Source of the DNA: DASUMP01 sp036277635
GTDB taxonomy: Bacteria; Actinomycetota; Acidimicrobiia; IMCC26256; PALSA-610
Direction: 5' to 3'
Assembly (NCBI GenBank): GCA_036277635.1
Contig: DASUMP010000213.1
Location: forward strand, 1-7,189
Length of the DNA stretch: 7,189 nt
Under the pieces are notes generated by a model. The model saw nothing but the letters and a program-made list of their open reading frames with translations, was not told where the DNA came from and ran no database searches. This document shows positions 1-5,398 of the stretch, piece after piece (within the stretch, counting starts at the first letter, position 1; the number at the start of each line of letters is the position of its first letter). The translations under genes and the position numbers were made by a program.

Positions 1-752
1 TCGGCCGCGAGGGCTTCGGGGTCGAGCTGCGAGTTGAGGCCGTCCTTCAAGAGCGCGAGCGCTTCGGTGCGCAGCTGCGAGATGCGGGACTCGCTCACGC
101 CGAGCTCGTCGGCGATGTCCTGCATCGTCCGCTCCTCGAAGAAGTACGCCATGATCACGAGCCGGAGGCGTGGCGGCAGCGCGGCGATCGCGTCGGCGAG
201 GTACCCGCGCCGCTCGGCGTCGACCACGAAGTCGTCCGGGGTGCCGTCGCCGTCGACGGCGAGGAACGATTCCGCATCGCCGTCGGTGCTGAGCGCCTCG
301 TAGTTGATGACGCTCGCGCGGTGCACGTCGTCGGTGATGCGCTGCACGCGCTCGACGTCGACACCCATGTCGGCCGCGAGCTCGACGCTCGTCGGCGTTC
401 GACCGAGTGCGTTCGTCAAGCGGTCGACCGAGGCTTGCAGCGCGCGGGCCTTCACTCGCACCGAGCGGCTCGCCCAGTCGCGGCCGCGCAGCTCGTCGAG
501 GATCGCGCCCCGGATGCGGGTCGACGCGAAGCGGTCGAACGCGATGCCCCGCTCGGGGTCGAACGACTTGGCGGCTTGCACCAAGCCGAGCATCCCGGCC
601 GACACCAGTTCGGCGCGCTGCACGTGGGCCGGCAGCCGTGGCGCCACCTCCGCCACCACGTAGTGCACGAGTTGGAGGTGCTCGCAGACGAGGGTCTCCT
701 CGTCGTGGGCCCCCCGCTCGGTGGTCGTCGTGGTCGTGTCGATCGTGCGCAT
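1..752 (-). CDS. fliA: FliA/WhiG-family flagellar sigma factor, 3' end off window
   Basis: Alternative RNA polymerase sigma factor of the sigma-28 class, which directs transcription of late flagellar genes (or sporulation genes in the WhiG branch). The visible 250 residues cover nearly a whole family member. Sigma region 2 spans about residues 20-100, with AELVSAGMLGL at 47-57, the FDPERGIAFDRFA stretch at 64-76 and the DWASRSVR motif at 92-99, typical of FliA region 2.4. Region 3 follows, with LGRTPTSVELAADMGV. Region 4 lies near 190-240, with LPPRLRLVI and a helix-turn-helix reading IADELGVSESRISQLR. The ATG at 752 has an AGGGG about 9 nt upstream. The N-terminus carries a six-threonine run. 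The C-terminal few residues lie beyond base 1. FliW, CsrA and FlgN next door favour a flagellar role over a WhiG-like one. No FlgM anti-sigma gene is visible beside it. Confidence 0.93.
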   Translation of the reverse strand, partial: MRTIDTTTTTTERGAHDEETLVCEHLQLVHYVVAEVAPRLPAHVQRAELVSAGMLGLVQAAKSFDPERGIAFDRFASTRIRGAILDELRGRDWASRSVRVKARALQASVDRLTNALGRTPTSVELAADMGVDVERVQRITDDVHRASVINYEALSTDGDAESFLAVDGDGTPDDFVVDAERRGYLADAIAALPPRLRLVIMAYFFEERTMQDIADELGVSESRISQLRTEALALLKDGLNSQLDPEALAA

Positions 753-846
753 GTTTCGCAGCCCCTGGCCTCAAGTTGACGCCGGAGTTGTCGACCGCGT
801 CGCGCCGATCGCTTGATCAACCTCGAGGTGGATTTCTGCCGCCGCC

Positions 847-871
847 CACCGTGGGGTCCGCCACCACGGTG
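847..871. repeat. Perfect 8-bp inverted repeat upstream of the regulator
   Basis: CACCGTGG at 847-854 and its exact complement CCACGGTG at 864-871 are separated by 9 nt. The left arm also lies inside a tighter palindrome, CCCAC-C-GTGGG (845-855). The repeat ends about 11 nt before a possible -10 element at 883-888, so it could be an operator or a hairpin. Chance occurrence is possible in DNA this GC-rich. Confidence 0.4.
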
Positions 872-882
872 CGCGCGACGGG

Positions 883-888
883 TAGCGT
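883..888 (+). promoter_or_regulatory. Possible -10 element (TAGCGT) for the regulator gene
   Basis: TAGCGT fits the loose actinobacterial TANNNT -10 pattern and sits 44 nt before the GTG start at 933. No good -35 hexamer is found 17 nt upstream, where the sequence is GCCACC within the inverted repeat. This is a weak call. Confidence 0.2.
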
Positions 889-932
889 CTCCGACGGGTG
901 CGGGCGCCCTGGGGCCGGAACGAGGAGGCTCC

Positions 933-1616
933 GTGCACCGTCCGACAACCCTCACCCTGCCGGCCGATCAGGCCGACGAGCCCTCGGTCACGTTCGCCCG
1001 TGCCGTCGTCGCCGACGAGCTCGCGCTGGTGCGGCTCGGCGTGATCGCCGTACTCGAACCGCTCGGCGTCGACGTGGTCGGTGAAGGCCTCACGGCGCGG
1101 GACGTCGATGCCGCGCTGTCCGCCGACCCCCTCGACCTCGTGGTCATCGGACGACTCGCCGACCGCACACCAGCCGAGGCGGTCCGGCGGTTGCGCCGGC
1201 GTGACCGCCCGCCGCGCGTCGTCGCCCTGGTGCCCGAAGCGGCCCGCGGCGAGGTGCGTCTGCTCATCGCGCTCGGCACCGAGGGCATCGCCGCTCGCAG
1301 CGGTCGCCCCGAAGAGCTGGCCGAGGTCGTCGAGCAAGTCGTGCGGGGGGAGCGCATGGTCGCTCCGGCCCTGCACGGTTCCCTGGTGGGCGGGCTCATC
1401 CCGGTGGAGCGGTCGCACGAGCACCCGCTGACCCGTCGGGAGCGGGAGGTGCTCGCACTCGTGGCCGAAGGGCGCAGCACCCGGGAGATCGCGAGCGCAC
1501 TCTCCGTGACCGTCGCGACCGTGAAGTCCCACCTCGTCCACCTGTACGCCAAGCTCGACGCCGGGACGCGGGAGGAAGCGCTCGCTCGTGCGGTGAGCCT
1601 CCAGCTCCTGGGGTGA
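933..1616 (+). CDS. LuxR/NarL-family regulator with degenerate receiver domain
   Basis: Predicted DNA-binding transcription regulator of 227 residues. Residues about 22-145 follow the CheY-like receiver fold: AVVADELALVRLGV at 24-37 matches the usual VVADDHALVREGL start, and PPRVVALV at 93-100 matches the beta-4 strand. However, the phosphoacceptor position (normally the last D in PDVVLMD) is Gly73 in DLVVIG, and the conserved lysine near the KD motif reads RS at 122-123. Phosphorylation at the usual site is therefore not expected. Residues about 164-227 form a GerE/LuxR helix-turn-helix: LTRREREVLALVAEG, then REIASALSVTVATVKSHL. The GTG at 933 is chosen because AGGAGG at 923-928 lies 4 nt upstream. 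It heads the flgN-fliW-csrA cluster and is divergent from the sigma gene, so control of flagellar genes is a reasonable inference but is unproven. Confidence 0.88.
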   Translation: MHRPTTLTLPADQADEPSVTFARAVVADELALVRLGVIAVLEPLGVDVVGEGLTARDVDAALSADPLDLVVIGRLADRTPAEAVRRLRRRDRPPRVVALVPEAARGEVRLLIALGTEGIAARSGRPEELAEVVEQVVRGERMVAPALHGSLVGGLIPVERSHEHPLTRREREVLALVAEGRSTREIASALSVTVATVKSHLVHLYAKLDAGTREEALARAVSLQLLG

Positions 1617-1663
1617 AGCGGGCCCTCGACACCTTCATCCGGGCGGTCGGGGGGCCGATGTAG

Positions 1664-1678
1664 GACTCGTGACGAGTC
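1664..1678. repeat. Perfect inverted repeat spanning the flgN start codon
   Basis: GACTCG (1664-1669) and CGAGTC (1673-1678) are exact complements around a TGA centre, and the proposed GTG start (1669-1671) lies inside. It may be an operator, or an mRNA hairpin limiting initiation. A short palindrome by chance cannot be excluded. Confidence 0.35.
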
Positions 1679-2169
1679 GCGGACCCCGTCGGTCGGTGCT
1701 GTGCGCGGAGATCTCGAGTCTCCTGCGCCGTGAGCGCCGACTGCTCGAACTGCTCGCCGAAGCGCGCGCGCAGCAGCAGTCGCGCGCCTTGCACCCGACG
1801 GCGCGTGTCCGCCCGCCCGACAATTACGTGCTCGACGGGCTGCTCGCCGAGCTGCGGTGGGTCGAGCTCGAACGCGCCGTGCTCGTCCAGGCGCTCGCTG
1901 GTCTCGTCGGGCTCCCGGCGACCGCGAACCTCGCCGAGCTCGCGCGCCGCCTCGACCCGCCGTGGGACGAAGTCCTCGAGGAGCACCGCCGGGGGCTCGT
2001 CGAGGTCGTCCAGCTCGTCGACAACGCCGATCGCGACGCCACGCTCGTGGAAGTGCCGGGTGCGGTGCTCGACCTTCGCTTGCAGGCCGTGTTGCACCCG
2101 CCGGCACGCACCGTCGGCGGGCACGCACTGCGGTCGTCGCTGCTCGACTTCCTCGGAGAGACCGCGTGA
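1669..2169 (+). CDS. flgN: FlgN-like flagellar export chaperone
   Basis: Probable cytoplasmic chaperone for the hook-filament junction proteins FlgK and FlgL, 166 residues, usual for FlgN. The fold is mostly helical. The first helix at about 10-37 reads LLRRERRLLELL and then a Gln-rich stretch. The second, about 55-82, reads ELRWVELERAVLVQAL followed by GLVGLPA. Then come LAELARRL and PWDEVLEEHRRGL (98-110). The WRERELLELL, ELARAV, LGLPA-LAELA and PW-x-LxxHR order is how actinobacterial FlgN proteins look to me, but primary conservation in this family is weak. The last ~45 residues (from about Asp121) do not continue the coil. The GTG at 1669 has a poor Shine-Dalgarno (AGGA only 3 nt away); GTG 1696, giving 157 residues, is an alternative. 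It lies 52 nt after the regulator and overlaps fliW by a GTGA. Confidence 0.72.
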   Translation: MTSRGPRRSVLCAEISSLLRRERRLLELLAEARAQQQSRALHPTARVRPPDNYVLDGLLAELRWVELERAVLVQALAGLVGLPATANLAELARRLDPPWDEVLEEHRRGLVEVVQLVDNADRDATLVEVPGAVLDLRLQAVLHPPARTVGGHALRSSLLDFLGETA

Positions 2170-2582
2170 TCGATCTCGCGCTGACCACCGCGCGCGTCGC
2201 GGTCGACGCCGACATCGTCTTCCCCGACGGACTGCCCGGCTTCCCCGACGCCCACCGCTTCCGCGTGCGCTCGTGGCCGCGCCCCGACGAACCGTTCGCA
2301 CTGCTCGTCGACGTCGACGCGCCCGACGAGGTCGCGTTCGCCGTCGTGCCCGCGACGATGCTCGCCGAGGCCCGACTCGACCTGCTCGAAGCTGCGGCCG
2401 CGCATCCCACGCTCCGCGACCTCGCCGACGTGGTCGTGCGGTGCATCGTCACGCCCGGTCACGCGCCGACCGTGAACCTGTTGGCACCCATCGTCGTCGA
2501 CCGGGCGACGGGGATCGCGCGCCAAGTGGCGCTCGACGGTCCGCCCGACGCAGCGCGCGCTCCGCTGGTCCTCCTCCCGTAG
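2166..2582 (+). CDS. fliW: FliW, flagellar assembly factor and CsrA antagonist
   Basis: FliW is a small cytoplasmic protein that binds either flagellin or CsrA. Once flagellin is exported, free FliW sequesters CsrA and relieves repression of flagellin translation. The 138-residue product shows family marks: FPDGLPGFPDAHRF at 19-32 (family FxxGLxGF), EPFALLVDVDAPDEVAFAVV at 42-61 (family PFxxLQSVDDPxxAF), and TVNLLAPIVVDRATGIARQ at 102-120 (family NLLAPIVIN--TG--Q). The GTG start at 2166 overlaps the flgN stop as GTGA. GGAG at 2155-2158 lies 7 nt upstream, a good Shine-Dalgarno that supports this start and translational coupling. The family LQS is LVD here, so flagellin or CsrA contacts may differ in detail. 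The csrA gene follows 72 nt downstream. Confidence 0.93.
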   Translation: MIDLALTTARVAVDADIVFPDGLPGFPDAHRFRVRSWPRPDEPFALLVDVDAPDEVAFAVVPATMLAEARLDLLEAAAAHPTLRDLADVVVRCIVTPGHAPTVNLLAPIVVDRATGIARQVALDGPPDAARAPLVLLP

Positions 2583-2613
2583 CACATCCGCGGCGCGAGG
2601 TGGTCGCGGGTCG

Positions 2614-2619
2614 TATGCT
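2614..2619 (+). promoter_or_regulatory. Possible -10 element (TATGCT) for csrA
   Basis: TATGCT in the 72-nt fliW-csrA gap matches TANNNT and stands out in very GC-rich DNA. Transcription from it would give a csrA leader of about 30 nt. No convincing -35 is seen, so csrA may simply be read through from fliW. Confidence 0.22.
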
Positions 2620-2643
2620 GCGCCGGTTCGTGCCCGCCACGTA

Positions 2644-2651
2644 GGGGAGGA
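2644..2651 (+). promoter_or_regulatory. csrA ribosome binding site with overlapping GGA motifs
   Basis: GGGGAGGA lies 4 nt from the csrA ATG at 2655 and fixes that start. It contains two GGA triplets (2646-2648 and 2649-2651), the core of CsrA recognition sites, inside the Shine-Dalgarno. CsrA proteins typically repress by binding there, so autoregulation is possible; this is inference. Confidence 0.55.
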
Positions 2652-2654
2652 CCA

Positions 2655-2879
2655 ATGCTCGTGCTCACCCGACGGGCGAATCAGAGCATCGTCATCGGCA
2701 ACGATGTCGTCGTCACGGTGCTCGAAGTACGTGGCGATCAGGTGCGTCTCGGCATCACCGCGCCACGCAGCATCGACGTGCATCGCGAAGAGGTGTTCAA
2801 GGCGCTGCAAGAAGCGAACCGCGACGCGGTCGACGCCACCCGCGACGCCCTCGACGCCGCCGCCGTCACCGACGCCTGA
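2655..2879 (+). CDS. csrA: CsrA, RNA-binding translational regulator
   Basis: Homodimeric RNA-binding protein that blocks translation by binding GGA motifs at ribosome binding sites; in flagellated Gram-positive bacteria its main target is flagellin mRNA. The 74 residues contain the canonical five-strand core: MLVLTRRANQSIVIG at 1-15, VTVLEVRGDQVRLGITAP at 20-37, then VHREEV at 42-47. The RNA-contact positions Leu4, Arg6 and Arg44 are present. Asn55 (QEANRD) aligns with Asn55 of Bacillus subtilis CsrA, known to be needed for FliW binding. The C-terminal tail past residue 47 is longer than in E. coli CsrA and helical and Ala/Asp-rich, as in FliW-controlled CsrA proteins. Strong Shine-Dalgarno GGGGAGG, 4 nt spacing. 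It is the last gene of the rightward cluster; the tadG-like gene converges on it with 38 nt between stops. Confidence 0.97.
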   Translation: MLVLTRRANQSIVIGNDVVVTVLEVRGDQVRLGITAPRSIDVHREEVFKALQEANRDAVDATRDALDAAAVTDA

Positions 2880-2917
2880 CGCGCGCTCGCACGAACTCCG
2901 CCCGCGCGCGCGTGGGG

Positions 2918-4477
2918 TTACTTCACGAGTTCGATGCGCAGCGTCTCCGACAGGACGAACGGTCCGTCGCCGAGGCGCCCGGGGAGCATCGTCGGCTCGA
3001 ACACGAACGCCGTCATCGCGTCGGGGTTCACGTTGCCGCCGCCCTGGTTCCCGCTGTTCCACGGCCCGGGCTCGAACTGGACGCCGCAGCTCTGTCCGCC
3101 GCACTGTGCGTCGATCCGCTGCAAGTAGACGGCCCGGAACCTGATGATGTGCTGGCGTTGCGAACCGCCCGGACCCGGAATGGTCTCTTGGAACTGCGGC
3201 ACGTACGCGAACCGCGGCGTGAGCTGGATGTCCCACAAGTCGGGATCGCCTTCGTCGCCGAACGGGTCGGAGTTCAGCCCGAACACGACCCCGGTGCACA
3301 CGCGGTCGGCACCGCACTCGCTGACCGGCAGCGGAACGCTCGGCGTGCCGCGCGGACCGGTGCACGACCCGTTGGTCACGTTCGCCGGCGCCTGGTCGAC
3401 CCGCCCGCAGCGGTACTCCCAGAAGCACTTCTGCAGGTGGTTGTGGATCTCGACCCGCTCCTGCGCGGTCGGGAAGTTCGCGATCACGTTGTCGAAGTTG
3501 TCGCGCCAGCACGAGCGCGGAGCGTCGGTCAAGGATCCGCTCGGGATGAACTGGTAGAGCGGCTTGTTGTCGACTTGCTTGGTGAGGACGCTCGTCTTCG
3601 GGTACTGCCCGCGCCGGAGGCGACCGCCGTCGAGGTCGTCGATCTCGGTTGCTCCCGGATCGGACTTGATGAGGCCCTCGGCGAAGCGTTGCTGCGCGTT
3701 GCCCGTGGCGACCGCGAGCGTGTTCGGGAACGGTACGCAATCCTCGTCGCGCACTTCGGTGCCCGAATACGTCGTCAGGAGATGGTCGACGCCGATCGCG
3801 ACGTTGTTGCGGAGGCGATCCGAAGGCTGGCCCTGACCACAACGGTCCTGGGTCTGGAGTGCAGCGTTCCCGTACTGCCGGATGTCGAGGAACCCGAAGT
3901 TGCCCGTGTCGGGGCCGTCACACGGCGGGATCGCCTGCCCGCCCGTCGACGTCTTGAGGCAACCCTCCGGGAGCTGGAACGCCGAGCCGAGACCGAACGG
4001 CAGCACCGTCCCGAAGCCGACCGGCGCGATCTGCGCCTCGGCGGCGGCGCGTGTGATCAGCGTGTCGCGGTTCCAGATGCGACCGAACAACGTGCTGATC
4101 TCCTGTGCCGGCGACTGCACGCGGATGCGGGTGAACGACGTGTCGAACGAGATGCAGTCGCTCGTGCCGTTCGTGTTCGGCAGCGCGTTGCCATCGGTGC
4201 AGCCGGCCCACCCGCCGTCTTCGAAGTCGGCGACGTTGTCAGCCTCGAGGCCGCGCGCCTCGTTCTCGGCGTCGCTCAACGACGCGGTGGGGTTGGGGAT
4301 GAGCTCTTGCGCGCCGCCGAGCGCGCCGGCGTCGGCGCCGCTCTGGACTTCGCGCTTGTGGGCACGGCCGACCCCGAGGTCGACGGCGAGGGCGGTGATG
4401 CCGAGGAGCACCACGAGGAGCACTGCCATCATCACGAGCACGGCACCGCGCTCGTCGTCGTGTCGCGGGGCGATCAT
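2918..4477 (-). CDS. TadG-like Flp/Tad pilus assembly protein, cysteine-rich
   Basis: Membrane-anchored, mostly extracytoplasmic protein of the Tad (tight adherence) pilus locus, 519 residues. The N-terminus is the TadE/G-like module: DDERGAVLV at 7-15, one hydrophobic segment at about 12-32, then ALAVDLGVGRAHKREVQSGA (29-48) and DAGALGGAQ. It has no Glu at +5 after the Gly, so unlike TadE it is probably not a processed pilin. The large C-terminal region carries 14 cysteines, consistent with disulfides outside the cell. I see no von Willebrand MIDAS motif (DxSxS) and recognise no other domain. The ATG at 4477 overlaps the tadE stop as ATGA, with GGATGG 5 nt upstream; ATG 4486 would add three residues. 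The pilus ATPase, platform and secretin genes are not in the window. The name TadG is by N-terminal module and position only. Confidence 0.83.
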   Translation of the reverse strand: MIAPRHDDERGAVLVMMAVLLVVLLGITALAVDLGVGRAHKREVQSGADAGALGGAQELIPNPTASLSDAENEARGLEADNVADFEDGGWAGCTDGNALPNTNGTSDCISFDTSFTRIRVQSPAQEISTLFGRIWNRDTLITRAAAEAQIAPVGFGTVLPFGLGSAFQLPEGCLKTSTGGQAIPPCDGPDTGNFGFLDIRQYGNAALQTQDRCGQGQPSDRLRNNVAIGVDHLLTTYSGTEVRDEDCVPFPNTLAVATGNAQQRFAEGLIKSDPGATEIDDLDGGRLRRGQYPKTSVLTKQVDNKPLYQFIPSGSLTDAPRSCWRDNFDNVIANFPTAQERVEIHNHLQKCFWEYRCGRVDQAPANVTNGSCTGPRGTPSVPLPVSECGADRVCTGVVFGLNSDPFGDEGDPDLWDIQLTPRFAYVPQFQETIPGPGGSQRQHIIRFRAVYLQRIDAQCGGQSCGVQFEPGPWNSGNQGGGNVNPDAMTAFVFEPTMLPGRLGDGPFVLSETLRIELVK

Positions 4478-4950
4478 GTGCACCATCCGAGTGGGTCGCC
4501 GCCGCTGGCTTGGTTCTTGTCCTGCTCGATGCGCATCGTTGCCGAGCTGCGGAGCTCGGCTCCGTTCAGCAGCGGCGCGAAGAGCAGCGTGATCGACTCG
4601 GCCGGGTACTCGACGCACACCTTGATCGGGTCGCCGATCTCGGAGCCGCTCGCCGCGATGACCTCGACCTCTACGTCGCTGTCGGAGAGGCCGAGCCGGT
4701 CCTGGACGAAGCACTTGATCTCGGCGGCGGTCAGTGTGTCGGGCGCGGTCGCGTCGCAGCCGGGGGCGTTACCGACGATCGCGGCGCGGGCGCCTTCGCG
4801 AGCGGCACTGTTGACGCCGATCTTGCGGTCGAAGTTGACGCCGAATTCGATGATGCCGAAGACGAGCAGCACGAGCAGCGGGAGGACGAGCACGAACTCG
4901 ACGAGGTTGGCGCCTCGTTCGTCGCGGCGGATGTGGTGGCGGCTAGCCAT
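4474..4950 (-). CDS. TadE-like pseudopilin of the Tad/Flp pilus
   Basis: Pseudopilin of the Tad secretion/pilus system, 158 residues. A short basic leader (MASRHHIRRDER) ends in Gly13, followed by ANLVEF. This is the prepilin-peptidase pattern G|xxxxEF with Glu at +5 of the mature protein, so cleavage by a TadV/prepilin peptidase after Gly13 is expected. One hydrophobic helix follows at about 16-40 (VLVLPLLVLLVFGIIEFG), then the family-typical NSAAREGARAAIVG at 47-60. The remaining ~95 residues are predicted to be outside the membrane and carry four cysteines (65 is the first). The ATG at 4950 has GAGGGGA 10 nt upstream. It is translationally coupled to the tadG-like gene by an ATGA overlap. 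An upstream Flp pilin gene is not seen in the adjacent spacer. Confidence 0.92.
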   Translation of the reverse strand: MASRHHIRRDERGANLVEFVLVLPLLVLLVFGIIEFGVNFDRKIGVNSAAREGARAAIVGNAPGCDATAPDTLTAAEIKCFVQDRLGLSDSDVEVEVIAASGSEIGDPIKVCVEYPAESITLLFAPLLNGAELRSSATMRIEQDKNQASGGDPLGWCT

Positions 4951-5393
4951 CGCGGCCGGCTCCCCTCGGGATCGATTCGGGTGCGCCGGCTCCGTCCGGC
5001 TGGCGCTCGCGTCCGGGTGCGACGTCGTGGTGGGCTGACGCCGGCAGGGCGCGGGTAGCCGCGAGCCGACCGGTCACACCCACCAGTGTGGCGCACGGGG
5101 CCGCGGCAACGGTCGCACGCAGCACCGGAGAGCGGCGCCGGAAGGAGCCCTCCGATGCTGCAGCGCTCGGTTCGTCGGCGCGGCACGGGGCCGCGTCGAC
5201 AGAAATCGTGGCGAACTGGCTCCGTTCGTGGCGTGGACGCCCGCCCCAGCGGCGCGCGTGGCGCGACGAGCGGAGTTCCGGCATCTCCGTCATCACCACC
5301 GACGGTAACGAAGAACGGGCAATTGCACCACATGTTGTGACCGAATTGAGCCGTCTGGCCCACGTTCCGTGGCCGAATCGGGTGTGACGCCCG
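4951..5393. other. Spacer without a convincing gene upstream of tadE
   Basis: About 440 nt separate the ald stop from the tadE start. Open frames exist on both strands but none has family resemblance. A comparatively AT-rich patch at about 5305-5350 includes ACATGT and CAATTG palindromes and may belong to a leftward promoter for the tad genes, though I cannot find a good -35/-10 pair. A 13-mer, GCACGGGGCCGCG, occurs at 5093-5105 and again at 5183-5195. GGAGCCCTCC near 5145 is imperfectly palindromic. The region may also hold the ald terminator, but no stem followed by a T-run is visible. Confidence 0.45.
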
Positions 5394-5398
5394 TCACG
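5383..5398. promoter_or_regulatory. CRP/FNR-like palindrome overlapping the ald stop
   Basis: TGTGA-N6-TCACG (5383-5398) matches the CRP/GlxR consensus TGTGA-N6-TCACA at nine of ten fixed positions. Within it GTGACG (5384-5389) and CGTCAC (5392-5397) form a perfect 6-bp inverted repeat. Its distance from the tadE start (over 400 nt) makes the target unclear. It could instead be a short hairpin at the ald 3' end, but there is no following T-tract. Confidence 0.3.

Larger units (their letters stand above)
753..932. promoter_or_regulatory. Divergent intergenic region between sigma factor and LuxR regulator
   Basis: This 180-nt gap must hold the start signals for both the leftward sigma gene and the rightward regulator gene. 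I found no clear sigma-28 promoter (TAAA-N15-GCCGATAA type). It contains two adjacent 8-bp perfect palindromes, TTGATCAA at 813-820 and CCTCGAGG at 821-828, and a longer inverted repeat at 847-871. An upstream in-frame TTG at 813 would extend the regulator through this region, but the added residues (Pro/Arg-rich) look non-coding and no Shine-Dalgarno precedes that TTG. Confidence 0.5.

Noticed and set aside
776..811. TTGACG at 776-781 and GCCGATCG at 804-811 as a promoter pair for the rightward gene
   Set aside because: No TANNNT lies 16-18 nt after TTGACG, and spacing to GCCGATCG does not fit sigma-28 or housekeeping promoters.
813..932. N-terminal extension of the LuxR regulator from a TTG at 813
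   Set aside because: The extra 40 residues show no domain, no ribosome binding site precedes the TTG, and AGGAGG sits just before the GTG at 933.
2892..2933. CGAACTC/GAGTTCG inverted repeat between csrA and the tadG-like gene as a bidirectional terminator
   Set aside because: The 7-bp arms are 28 nt apart, one arm is inside the tadG-like coding end, and no T-run follows.
1824..3842. Leftward open frame of 672 codons across flgN, fliW, csrA and the tadG-like gene
   Set aside because: It lies antisense to three recognised genes and overlaps a fourth in another frame; the Arg-rich composition is typical of a shadow frame.
2912..5038. Very long rightward open frame (708 codons) opposite the tad genes
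   Set aside because: It is antisense to tadE and the tadG-like gene, which have clear family motifs; its Arg/Val/Asp-rich product resembles nothing. Such frames are common opposite genes in GC-rich DNA.
4943..5299. Leftward 118-codon frame ending just inside tadE
   Set aside because: Direction fits the operon, but the sequence has no signal peptide, membrane helix or family motif, and codon use does not show a clear coding bias.
5155..5340. Rightward 61-codon frame with AGGAG 7 nt before its ATG
   Set aside because: The ribosome binding site is good, but third-position GC looks lower than in the real genes, the product is Arg/Ser/Pro-rich without any motif, and both neighbours run the other way.
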